Shown: piece by piece, positions 36,742 through 46,053 of the stretch
How positions within the stretch are numbered: the first letter of the stretch is position 1
Layout of the letters: the number at the start of each line of letters is the position of its first letter
NCBI GenBank assembly: GCA_903828665.1
Contig: CAIKMZ010000088.1
Coordinates: 1-55,110 of the forward strand
DNA from: an uncultured beta proteobacterium
Lineage (GTDB): Bacteria > Pseudomonadota > Gammaproteobacteria > Burkholderiales > Burkholderiaceae_C
DNA length: 55,110 nucleotides
Reading direction: 5' to 3'
Program-made: the position numbers and the translations under genes
The notes under the pieces: model-generated
What the model was told of the DNA's origin: nothing
What the model saw: only the letters and a program-made list of their open reading frames with translations
The model's database searches: none

Positions 36742-37881
36742 ATGTCCAATGCGATCCGCCGCATCGCCGTCTGCACCGGCGGCGGTGATGCCCCGGGGCT
36801 CAACGCCGTCATTCAATCGGTGGTGATTGCGGCCGCCAATCGCGGCTGGGAAACCTACGGCATCCGCGACGGCTTCAACGGCATCCTGTTTCCGGAACGC
36901 TACGCCGACGGCAGCGTGACGCGCTTGACGCACGACCGCGTGCGCGGCATCGGCCACCTCGGCGGCACCATTCTGGGAACCACCAACAAGGGCAACCCGC
37001 TGCACTTCCCGGTCCGCATGCCCAACGGGAACATGCGCGAGATCGACCGCTCCGACGAGATCCTGGCCTATTTTGCAACCCATGAAATCGACGCCCTGGT
37101 CTCGATCGGCGGCGACGGCTCGCTGACCATCGCCCATGCGCTGCACCTCAAGGGGCTGCGCGTGGTGGGCGTGCCCAAGACCATCGACAACGATCTGGAC
37201 AAGACCTTCACCACCTTCGGCTTTGATACCGCCGTGGCCTTCGCGACCGAATGCGTCGACCGCCTGCACAGCACGGCCGAGAGCCACCAGCGCGTGATGG
37301 TGGTCGAAGTCATGGGGCGCTACGCGGGCTGGATCGCCCTGCACGCCGGCATTGCCGGCCATGTCCATGCGATCCTGATTCCGGAAATCGACTTCGACAT
37401 CGACAAGGTGGCCGACGCGATCCGCGCGCGGGACGCGGGCGGGCACCTCTACTCCATCGTCATGGTGGCCGAAGGCGCGCGCGCCGGCCACGGCACGCGC
37501 GAGGTGCTGGCGCCGGCCGAGATCGGCCACGCCGAACGCCTGGGCGGCATTGGCGAGCGCGTGGCCCACACCCTGCAGGAGCGCACCGGCAAGGAGACGC
37601 GCGTGGTCGTCCTGGGCCATCTGCTGCGCGGTGGCAGCCCGACCGCCTTCGACCGCCTCACCGCCCTGCGTTTTGGCGCCGCAGCGGTGCGCGCGCTCGA
37701 CGAAGGGCAATCCGGCATCATGGTGGCGCTGGGCTTTCCCGATGTGAACTACGTGGCGCTGGAAGAAGTCGCGGGGCGCATGAAAGGCGTGCCGCTCGAC
37801 AGCGACACACTGCAGACCGGGCGCGATCTGGGCATCTGTTTTGGCGATCCCGTCAAGCCCGATCGGCAGCACGCAAGCTGA
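36742..37881 (+). CDS. 6-phosphofructokinase
   Basis: A 379-residue protein of the PfkA superfamily, starting at ATG 36742 with a CAGGAG site. Motifs are CTGGGDAPGLNAVI (phosphoryl donor site), SIGGDGS, PKTIDNDL (catalytic Asp pair) and MGRYAGWIALHAG. The Gly in GGDGS points to ATP use, while Lys in PKTIDND is usual in the PPi-using clade; Gly with Lys is known from the ATP-dependent 'clade X' forms. It phosphorylates fructose 6-phosphate. Its place between hypX and hoxA is unusual; a role in the hydrogenase locus is not evident. Confidence 0.9.
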   Translation: MSNAIRRIAVCTGGGDAPGLNAVIQSVVIAAANRGWETYGIRDGFNGILFPERYADGSVTRLTHDRVRGIGHLGGTILGTTNKGNPLHFPVRMPNGNMREIDRSDEILAYFATHEIDALVSIGGDGSLTIAHALHLKGLRVVGVPKTIDNDLDKTFTTFGFDTAVAFATECVDRLHSTAESHQRVMVVEVMGRYAGWIALHAGIAGHVHAILIPEIDFDIDKVADAIRARDAGGHLYSIVMVAEGARAGHGTREVLAPAEIGHAERLGGIGERVAHTLQERTGKETRVVVLGHLLRGGSPTAFDRLTALRFGAAAVRALDEGQSGIMVALGFPDVNYVALEEVAGRMKGVPLDSDTLQTGRDLGICFGDPVKPDRQHAS

Positions 37882-37891
37882 AGACAAGACC

Positions 37892-39322
<1,431 letters not shown>

Positions 39323-39604
39323 CACGTCCATTGCGCATGGCACGGCCTAAAGCCGTCAGGTCCGTAACCCAACGGGCCGGACGCGCGTCACCGAAACAGG
39401 CGGGCTATTACCCTTTTGTTCAGCCGATTGGCACAGCGCCAGCTTCATAGGATGGTTTGACACACATCGTCTGAATGGAGTGCAGGATCTGCACTGTTCC
39501 ACCAGTGAAACACAAGAACAACGACGTCCCGATGTCGGTGCCCGCCGACACCGGGCTCGACGCCGCACGCAGCGGCGCAATCCGGCATGCGCCGGCCGCG
39601 AACA
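39323..39604. other. Intergenic, no gene seen
   Basis: About 280 bp between hoxA and the CheB remnant. A weak 5-bp stem ACGGC-CTAAA-GCCGT (about 39341-39356) follows hoxA, without a T-run. I see no coding frame with family support. Confidence 0.4.
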
Positions 39605-39940
39605 ATGACTGACATGCCAGCGGACGACGTGCCCGCCGCGGCTTCCGAAGCGCCGCCTGCCGTGTTCGACGGGCATGTGGTCTGCATCGGCGCGTCGGCC
39701 GGCGGACTCGACGCGCTGGAGCGCTTTTTCGCGACCTGTCCGGTCGACACCGGGGCGGCGTTTGTCGTGGTGCAGCACCTCTCGCCGGACCACAAAAGCA
39801 TGATGAACACGCTGCTGTCGCGGCACACGCAGATGCCGGTCATCATGGTCGACTGCCATGGCGAAGCCGCTGCCGGCCTGCCAGCCCTGCATGCCCAGAG
39901 CAATAAACTGATCGCCGCGCTGAGGGCGCTGCGGGCCTGA
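39605..39940 (+). pseudogene. CheB methylesterase-like N-terminal remnant
   Basis: A 111-residue frame. Residues about 24-80 are clearly the start of a CheB-type methylesterase domain, with the active-site Ser in CIGASAGGLDALERFF and the active-site His in VVVQHLSPDHKS, plus MMNTLLSRHTQMPV. After that the sequence departs from the family (DCHGEAAAGLPALHAQSNKL) and stops, so the catalytic Asp and most of the fold are missing. It probably arose by an internal deletion from a CheB/CheR-type sensory protein. The fragment is unlikely to be active. Confidence 0.75.
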
Positions 39941-40420
39941 TCACGCGACAGCTTGCCGCGCCTTCTGGAGGACCCCGTCACAGCCATCTTCGATCTGATC
40001 GAGCACCTGCTCGAAATCCCGCTCATCGCCGTAGAACGGATCGGCGATATCCAGGCTCTCCTGCGCATCGAGGAACTCGGTGAAGTAATGCAGCTTGCCC
40101 CGGCACTGGGGCGGACAACGCATCTGCAGTGTCTGCATGTTGCTGTCGTCCATGACGAGAATCAGATCAAACCGCTCGAAATCTTCGGCCAGCAGCAGCC
40201 TTGCCCTGAACGCAGAGAGGTCATAGCCCCGGCGCGTGGCGTGCTTTTGTGCGCGAATATCAGCCGGCTCGCCCACATTGAAGTCATGGGTCCCGGCGGA
40301 GTCGACTCGCACGCGCTCCTGCAGATGCTCGTCAATCAGCTTCTGACGCAGCACGCCCTCGGCCGTCGGACTGCGGCATAGATTGTCGTTGCAGACAAAA
40401 AGGATGGAATAGTGTTTCAT
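39941..40420 (-). CDS. Low-molecular-weight protein tyrosine phosphatase
   Basis: A 159-residue protein from ATG 40420. The catalytic loop FVCNDNLCRSPTAEG fits C-x5-R-S, and the general-acid Asp is in IADPFYGDERDF. It should dephosphorylate phosphotyrosine proteins or small phosphate esters. It starts right where the CheB remnant stops, on the opposite strand. The substrate cannot be told. Confidence 0.92.
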   Translation of the reverse strand: MKHYSILFVCNDNLCRSPTAEGVLRQKLIDEHLQERVRVDSAGTHDFNVGEPADIRAQKHATRRGYDLSAFRARLLLAEDFERFDLILVMDDSNMQTLQMRCPPQCRGKLHYFTEFLDAQESLDIADPFYGDERDFEQVLDQIEDGCDGVLQKARQAVA

Positions 40421-40533
40421 GTTGGTAATGGACGCCGGGCGCCTTGTGCAGTGACAAATTATCTTTCTTTTGTCACATGGCAAATGCGGCCTGTTTGCAG
40501 CCGGTTGAAACCGTGCGACGCTGCCGGGTCGCG

Positions 40534-40992
40534 CTACGGGCACGTGCCTTCACATGCGGACTCGCCCCGGTCAAAGACGATGCGCCAAGTGCCCGGCGCT
40601 TCAAGGCGCCAGATCGACGTGAAGCGCGCGATCAGCTTGCCAGCCGCATCGCGCACCGGCCCCGACGACAGGGCCAGTGTTCCTGATGCCAGCACCTCGA
40701 CTTGGTCGCTCTCCCAGGAAAACGGCGCGGCTGGCGCCACAAAATAGCGCGCCCAGGCCTGCACCACAGCCGCTTTGCCGCGCAGCGGTTGCGCGCCGCC
40801 GAAGAACACCGCCTCTTCGGAAATGAAGCCGGCAAACTGCGCATGATTGCGCTCGGCCATCGTGCGCGCAAACGCGCGCTCCGTGGCCTGCACCTGCGCC
40901 TTGGCGCTCGTGGCATCGGGTGCGACGGGTGGCGAACTGCAGGCCCCGACGAGACTTGCGACGATCAGGCCCATGAGCGTGCGTCGCTTCAT
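40534..40992 (-). CDS. Lipoprotein with NTF2-like (DUF4440) domain
   Basis: A 152-residue protein with a lipoprotein signal: MKRRTLMGLIVASLVGAC, lipobox L-V-G-A-C. The mature part has the YybH/DUF4440 pattern (ATERAFARTMAERNHAQFAGFISEEAVFFGG...RGKAAVVQAWARYF) and ends with TSIWRLEAPGTWRIVFDRG. NTF2-like domains bind small molecules or act as enzymes; the role is not known. The start at ATG 40992 overlaps the stop of the chimeric gene by 4 bp. Confidence 0.85.
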   Translation of the reverse strand: MKRRTLMGLIVASLVGACSSPPVAPDATSAKAQVQATERAFARTMAERNHAQFAGFISEEAVFFGGAQPLRGKAAVVQAWARYFVAPAAPFSWESDQVEVLASGTLALSSGPVRDAAGKLIARFTSIWRLEAPGTWRIVFDRGESACEGTCP

Positions 40993-41765
40993 CGGATTGC
41001 CTCGGCTTTCTGACGCGCCTGTTCCCATACCGGCCGCGCTAGGACATCAAACTGCCGTGCGAGTTCAGCCGGTGGCATTTCTGTCCCCTGCTCGACCCAC
41101 CACGCCAGCAGTTCAACGAACGCACCCGCCAGCCAGCGCGCCAGCGCCGCGCGCGGCAAGCCGCCGGGCGATTCGGGCAGTTCCTCGCTGATCAGGCGGA
41201 TCACCATTTCCCGAAAACGCTGCTGCACCACATGGCCGCTGCGCCGGCCGATCAGGCCGCGAAAGAGCTGCTGCTGCTCGTCGGCATGGGCACAGTAGTA
41301 GAAGGTGACGACGCTTTCCCAGAAGCTGGTCTGGCCCTGCGAAAGACGGCTGTGCAGGTCGATTTCGAGGCCCTTGTCCAGCACGCGCCAGGCCAGCGGC
41401 CGGGTCTGCAATTCATGGCGCTCGCCGATCACAAACGGCCGATGCAGCAGCAGGCGGTTGCGCACCTGCAAGGCGCCCCAGATCGGCAGCGGCCAGGCAG
41501 CGTGCGTCAGCAGCACGATCAGCAGGCGAAAACCGCCGACATGCGGCAGCAGGACCGACAGCCGGCTTGCCATGTCCGCGCCCGTGCCGTCCGTGACACC
41601 GATCACGGCATCGAGGCTTGCCGCGTCAATGTGGAAGCCGTGCCAGGTCAGACAGATATCGGGCACACCGCGCGCCGCGCTCCAGCCAGGCGACGGCCGA
41701 AATGCCTGCGCCATGTAGCGCAACGCCGATGGTTGCGACGAACAGGCAATGTCCATGCGGGTCAT
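40989..41765 (-). CDS. Chimeric protein: MaoC-like hotdog domain joined to a TetR C-terminal domain
   Basis: A 258-residue frame from ATG 41765. Residues about 60-160 look like a MaoC-type acyl dehydratase (LLPHVGGFRLLIVLLTHAAWPLPIWGALQVRNRLLLHRPFVIGERHE...SFWESVVTFYY). From about residue 165 the sequence is the ligand-binding helical domain of a TetR regulator (EQQQLFRGLIGRRSGHVVQQRFREMVIRLI...ARWLAGAFVELLAWWVEQG). The TetR DNA-binding helices are absent and the hotdog domain lacks its end. The frame is intact across the join. The likely origin is a deletion fusing two neighbouring genes; whether the product works is unknown. Confidence 0.65.
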   Translation of the reverse strand: MTRMDIACSSQPSALRYMAQAFRPSPGWSAARGVPDICLTWHGFHIDAASLDAVIGVTDGTGADMASRLSVLLPHVGGFRLLIVLLTHAAWPLPIWGALQVRNRLLLHRPFVIGERHELQTRPLAWRVLDKGLEIDLHSRLSQGQTSFWESVVTFYYCAHADEQQQLFRGLIGRRSGHVVQQRFREMVIRLISEELPESPGGLPRAALARWLAGAFVELLAWWVEQGTEMPPAELARQFDVLARPVWEQARQKAEAIR

Positions 41766-41824
41766 GATCGTCCTCCACCCTCCCGAGCCGCACCCAGGCA
41801 CACCGCGCCGCCACGCCCGACGGG

Positions 41825-42559
41825 TCAGGACGTGAGCAGCAATGTGCGCAATTGCTCCACTTCCTCCGCCCGGATTCCGACCGGCCCTGCGAGGTAAGCC
41901 GACAGGCCGCCAAAGTCGTGCTGGATCGCATCGAAGGCCGCCTGCAGGAAAGCCGGCTGAACCTGCCAGATCACTTCCATCACATGCGCCGGGCCGGCTC
42001 CCTCGAGCGCATGGCTGCGCCGATAGAGTTGATTGGTCAGCAGGTAGTCCTGCATGATGGTGTCGCGATCGACCCCGAGCACGGACAGCAGCAGCGCCGC
42101 GGCAAAGCCGGTGCGGTCCTTGCCCGCCGTGCAATGGAACACCACCGGCGTGGGCTGCGCAAGCAGATGGCGCAGAAAACGGCCGAAGGTCGCGCCGTGT
42201 TCATGCACGAAGTCATGGTAGGTCTCGCACATCATGGCCACCGTCTCATCGACGCTCGGAACCTGCCCGGCCGTCATGCGCTCGCGAAGGCGCCGCACCA
42301 CGGTCGGCTCGATGTGCATAGCGATGTGCGTCACGCCCGCAATCCGGTACGGCCGGTCTGCGCATTCCGTCGCACCCCGGAAGTCGATGCTGTGGCGCAG
42401 GGCCAGACCCTCGATGCTTGCCAGGTCGGCCGCCGTCAGGTCCGCCAGATGGTCGGAGCGAAAGACGCGGCCCCGGCGCACCCGCCTGCCGTCGGCGAGC
42501 GCGTAGCCGCCGAGATCCCGGAAGTTCGAGGCGCCCTGCAAGGACACGCGATCGCTCAA
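41825..42559 (-). CDS. Tyrosine-protein phosphatase (Y_phosphatase3-like)
   Basis: A 244-residue protein. The catalytic loop is VFHCTAGKDRTGFAAALLL (C-x5-R), preceded by the family segment GASNFRDLGGYALADGRRVRRGRVFRSDHL and the RGATE motif. It should act on phosphotyrosine or phosphoinositide-like substrates. The start is taken at TTG 42559, which overlaps the flavin reductase stop by 4 bp; a GTG four codons later is another option. The gene starts where the conserved domain begins. Confidence 0.85.
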   Translation of the reverse strand: MSDRVSLQGASNFRDLGGYALADGRRVRRGRVFRSDHLADLTAADLASIEGLALRHSIDFRGATECADRPYRIAGVTHIAMHIEPTVVRRLRERMTAGQVPSVDETVAMMCETYHDFVHEHGATFGRFLRHLLAQPTPVVFHCTAGKDRTGFAAALLLSVLGVDRDTIMQDYLLTNQLYRRSHALEGAGPAHVMEVIWQVQPAFLQAAFDAIQHDFGGLSAYLAGPVGIRAEEVEQLRTLLLTS

Positions 42560-43188
42560 GCGCCCCCCGCTGGCTTGCGCTCCAGCCATTGCGCATGGGA
42601 GATGCGCGCCACGTCGAAGCGGTCGGTGGTGCGGCAATAGACCGACGGTGATCCGAGGCGCCCGATCGGCGCAAAGTCGTGCACACGCAGGCGCGGACCG
42701 AGCAGGGCATCGGCCACGTGGAACATCACGACTTCGCCGATGAACAGAGTGTTCTTGCCGAGCTGCTGCGCGCTGTGCAGCTTGCACTCGAAGCTCACCC
42801 GCGCCTGCGCCACGCGCGGCGTGCGGATGTGGAGGCCGGGCGCGGTCTGCAGCTGCGCCGCTTCGAGTTCGCTCTGATCGGGCGGAAAGTCGGCCGCTGA
42901 AATGTTCATGGCCTCGAACAAATCCTCGGTCACCATGTTCACGACGAACTCGCCGCTGGCCTCGATGTTCTTCGCCGTGTCCTTGGCTTCGCCGTTCCCG
43001 TTCAGGCCGACGCTGATCATCAGATACGGCGGCTCGCTGCCGACCGCATTGAAGAAGCTGAACGGCGCGAGATTGACGACACCTTCCGGACCCAGCGTGC
43101 TGACCCAGGCGATCGGTCGCGGCACGACCAGATTGGTCAGGAGCTTGTAGTTGTCGGCACTCGACTGCAGCGCGGGATCGATTTGCAT
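42556..43188 (-). CDS. Flavin reductase-like FMN-binding protein
   Basis: A 210-residue protein of the flavin-reductase-like family. It has the N-terminal PRPIAWVSTLGPEGVVNLAPFSFFNAVGSEPPYLMISV segment, which binds FMN, and a conserved D-T-x-x-N-I-x-x-S-G-E-F-V-V-N-M. It probably reduces flavin or a flavin-bound substrate with NAD(P)H. It is the first gene of the short minus-strand cluster 43188-39941. Confidence 0.88.
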   Translation of the reverse strand: MQIDPALQSSADNYKLLTNLVVPRPIAWVSTLGPEGVVNLAPFSFFNAVGSEPPYLMISVGLNGNGEAKDTAKNIEASGEFVVNMVTEDLFEAMNISAADFPPDQSELEAAQLQTAPGLHIRTPRVAQARVSFECKLHSAQQLGKNTLFIGEVVMFHVADALLGPRLRVHDFAPIGRLGSPSVYCRTTDRFDVARISHAQWLERKPAGGA

Positions 43189-43213
43189 AAGGCTTGTTCC
43201 GGTTTGTCCCTGG

Positions 43214-44593
43214 CTATTGGCTCAGCTCGAGCACGACGACCTGGTTCTCCGAGGCCGGCCAGGTTCTGCCCGTCAGGCGTTCGCCGTTGAACTCGGCGCT
43301 GACAGGACGCACGCCGGCCTGGGTCAGGACGATCTTCGAACTCGCAACACCGGCGCCGCTGGCGGGCACGCCGGGCAGCGCGCTCTGGCCGTCAAAGCTC
43401 ATCTTGTCACGCTGGGCATCGAAATAGCCGCGCGGGCGGAAGAACGTCACGAGCGACCAGGCCGCCTTCTCGGCATCGCTCATGCGCTCCGGACGCAGGT
43501 GCACGATGGCGCTCGATCGGGGGAACGCGCTGCGGTAGATATGCGTCGTGGCATAGCCGGGCGCGCTGACGACAAACTCGTACTGCACGCCGGCCTGCGC
43601 CGCGAACGGACCCCATTGGCCATCAGGCCCGACGGCCTTGCTGTGCACCGCGCTGCCCAGGCGCTCACCGGTGAGGGCATCGGTGGCAAAGATCTCGATG
43701 CGGGCACCCGGGACCGGCAAATTGTTGGCGCCGCCGCCGGAAGCGGGATCATCGGACTTCACGCCCTTGCCCGTGATGTTGCCGTCGAGAACAATCGGGG
43801 CTTCGGCTTCGATCGCAAGCGTGCGCGGCGCCTGGCCCGTGATGAAACGGTAGGCTGCGTCGAACGCCGCCGGCGAGAACGCCGTCTCGCGGTGATCGAC
43901 GCGCGGGATCACCACATTGGTCGCGCCCTTGAGTTCGGGACCGTCGAAGCCCACGTTGGTGGCCATGCCCTTGGCGCCGATCCAGATGCCGTCGGGCTGC
44001 GCGTATTTGTCGTTGCCATCAGACCGGATGGTGAGCCATTTCACGGGCCCCGTGACCTCGTCACCGTTGGCGCTCTTGGGCGCATTAAGCGCGCTCAGGA
44101 AGGGCCCGTTGCCGGCAAACTCGTTGCCCTCGCGAAAACCCTTGATGTTCCAGATGCCATGGTTCGGCGTGCCGCCCAGGATGGCGTGCGACACCGTCGC
44201 CGCACCGCCGCCATTCTGGATGTAGTTACGGATCGCATTGCCGCCGCGCGAGTTGCCGAACAGCACGACCTTGCTCGCGCCGGTCGACTGCAAGACCTTG
44301 TCGACCTCGGCCTTGAGGAAAGCCATGTGCTCGGCGGTCGAGCTGCGCCCCGGCTGGGGCTTGCTGTCCTCGTCCCGACCCAGCGGGTAAGGCATCTCGA
44401 TCGCGTGCAGACGGCTGCGCGGCCAGCCATTGGATTCAAAGCGCCACAGCGTGGTCTGCCATAGCGCGGCGGTGTCGCCGTTGCCATGCACGAACACGAT
44501 CGGTGGCATCGCTTCGGGCGCAGGCATTGTGGCGCACGCGCTGAGCAGCATGGCGCTGGCGGCGAGGCCGAGCAGCAGGCGGCGATTGATCAT
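43214..44593 (-). CDS. Lipoprotein alpha/beta-hydrolase
   Basis: A 459-residue protein with a lipoprotein signal (MINRRLLLGLAASAMLLSAC). The hydrolase domain (about residues 30-270) has FVHGNGDTA at the oxyanion hole and the nucleophile elbow GNSRGG, followed by a beta-rich C-terminal part (about 275-459) that may bind a polymer or surface. It is probably a lipase or esterase at the cell envelope. It is transcribed on the same strand as hoxJ, which lies upstream, but a 60-bp gap and different function suggest a separate unit. Confidence 0.85.
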   Translation of the reverse strand: MINRRLLLGLAASAMLLSACATMPAPEAMPPIVFVHGNGDTAALWQTTLWRFESNGWPRSRLHAIEMPYPLGRDEDSKPQPGRSSTAEHMAFLKAEVDKVLQSTGASKVVLFGNSRGGNAIRNYIQNGGGAATVSHAILGGTPNHGIWNIKGFREGNEFAGNGPFLSALNAPKSANGDEVTGPVKWLTIRSDGNDKYAQPDGIWIGAKGMATNVGFDGPELKGATNVVIPRVDHRETAFSPAAFDAAYRFITGQAPRTLAIEAEAPIVLDGNITGKGVKSDDPASGGGANNLPVPGARIEIFATDALTGERLGSAVHSKAVGPDGQWGPFAAQAGVQYEFVVSAPGYATTHIYRSAFPRSSAIVHLRPERMSDAEKAAWSLVTFFRPRGYFDAQRDKMSFDGQSALPGVPASGAGVASSKIVLTQAGVRPVSAEFNGERLTGRTWPASENQVVVLELSQ

Positions 44594-44653
44594 GGCAGTC
44601 TCCTTCAGGAATTCTTGTTGCCGGGCCAGGCCGGGGGCTTTGCAAAGGCCAGT

Positions 44654-46036
44654 TTAACCCGCAGTTCGACCTTGTGGAGCGACCGGCGGGACCGGCAACA
44701 AGGGCAAGGTCAGGGTGAACTGCGCGCCGCCCTGCGGCAGGTTCTCGGCCGTGAGCTTGCCGCCATGCTGCTCGACGATGCCGTAGCTGATCGAGAGGCC
44801 CAGCCCGGTGCCCTTGCCCACGCTCTTGGTCGTGAAAAAGGGATCGAAGATGCGCGACAGGTGCGCCGCTGCGATGCCCGGGCCGTTGTCGGCAAAGCGC
44901 AGCTGCACGCTGTCGCCGCCCCGCGCCAGGGTGATCTGCAGCTCGGGCACGGTGTAGCCGTCGGTAGGCGCGGCGTCGTAGGCGTTCTGGATCAGGTTCA
45001 TCATCACCTGCAGCAACTGGCCGGCGTTGCCGCTCACAACGCATTCGGGACCGCGCTGCCAGTGGATCTCGAAGCGCGGCGCCGTGCCTTTCTTGACCCA
45101 CAGGATGGCGCGTTCGACCACGGCATTGAGCTCGACCAGCGTCACCTCCTCGTGCACCGCCGTCGAGAAGCGCTTGAGGCCGGCAACAATGTCGGTCGTG
45201 CGCTGCGCGCCTTCGAGCGTGCCTTCCATCAGCGAGGGCAGGTCCTTGAGCAGAGGGTCGATGCGCAGCTCGGCGCGCAGCGCCTGCAGCGGCTTGGGCA
45301 GGTCGAGCCGGTGCACGGCATCCAGGTAGCGCGCCAGGCGGTCGCCGTAGCGCTGCAGCACATGGACATTGCCGAGCACGAAACTGATCGGGTTGTTCAG
45401 CTCGTGCGCCACGCCGGCCACGAGCCTGCCCAACGAGGCCATCTTTTCCGAATGCAGCAGTTGCTGCTGCGCCAGTTTCAGGGCCTCGTGCGCCTCGCGC
45501 AACTGATGGTAGGCGCGCTTGAGCTCGCCCAGCGGGCGCCCGACCAGCACATGGCCCACCTTGCGCCCGGCGCTGTTGTGGCGCGGCGTGCAGTTGAGGT
45601 CCACCGGCAGGGCCTGGCCGGCCGCGTCGCGCAGGTTGATCTCCACCACGACACCGGCGCGCGTCTGCGTGTGGTACATGGCCAGTTGCCAGCGCTGCAC
45701 GCTTTGCTCGTCGGCCAGCAGGTCGAGCACGGGGCTGCCGCGCAGCGCGTCCTCGCTGCGCCCGACCAGTTCGCACAGCGCGGCGTTCGTCTCCTCGATC
45801 ACGCCGTCCTGGTTGCAGGCGATCAGCACATCGCTCATGGCCGAGAGCAGGCTGAAGATGAACTGTTGCGACTGCTCGAGCTGCGCGTTCTTTTCCTCGA
45901 GCTCGATTTCGTCGCTGACCAGCTTGGAGTAGACCTCGTCCATCTTCTGGATGACATCGAGCCAGGTCGCCTCGTCGATGCCCTCGATCTCGCTCAGGGG
46001 CACTTGTTGCAATGGTGAGGGTGGGGGAACAGCCAT
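44654..46036 (-). CDS. hoxJ: Hydrogen-sensing histidine kinase HoxJ (HupT)
   Basis: A 460-residue soluble kinase. A PAS domain lies at about residues 60-165. The H-box is EKMASLGRLVAGVAHELNNPISFVLGN, and the ATPase domain has MNLIQNAYDAA, FADNGPGI, FDPFFTTK and GTGLGLSIS. There is no membrane segment, in line with HoxJ binding the cytoplasmic HoxBC sensor. It should phosphorylate HoxA. It starts 17 bp after hoxC. In Cupriavidus, H2 sensed by HoxBC stops this phosphorylation and hydrogenase genes switch on. Confidence 0.92.
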   Translation of the reverse strand: MAVPPPSPLQQVPLSEIEGIDEATWLDVIQKMDEVYSKLVSDEIELEEKNAQLEQSQQFIFSLLSAMSDVLIACNQDGVIEETNAALCELVGRSEDALRGSPVLDLLADEQSVQRWQLAMYHTQTRAGVVVEINLRDAAGQALPVDLNCTPRHNSAGRKVGHVLVGRPLGELKRAYHQLREAHEALKLAQQQLLHSEKMASLGRLVAGVAHELNNPISFVLGNVHVLQRYGDRLARYLDAVHRLDLPKPLQALRAELRIDPLLKDLPSLMEGTLEGAQRTTDIVAGLKRFSTAVHEEVTLVELNAVVERAILWVKKGTAPRFEIHWQRGPECVVSGNAGQLLQVMMNLIQNAYDAAPTDGYTVPELQITLARGGDSVQLRFADNGPGIAAAHLSRIFDPFFTTKSVGKGTGLGLSISYGIVEQHGGKLTAENLPQGGAQFTLTLPLLPVPPVAPQGRTAG

Positions 46037-46053
46037 GATTCAGAAACAATGGA

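Noticed and set aside
39429-39444. TGGCACA-N4-CAGC before the CheB remnant, resembling a sigma-54 promoter
   Set aside because: The -24 part is good but the -12 part has CAGC instead of TTGC, and the gene behind it is broken.
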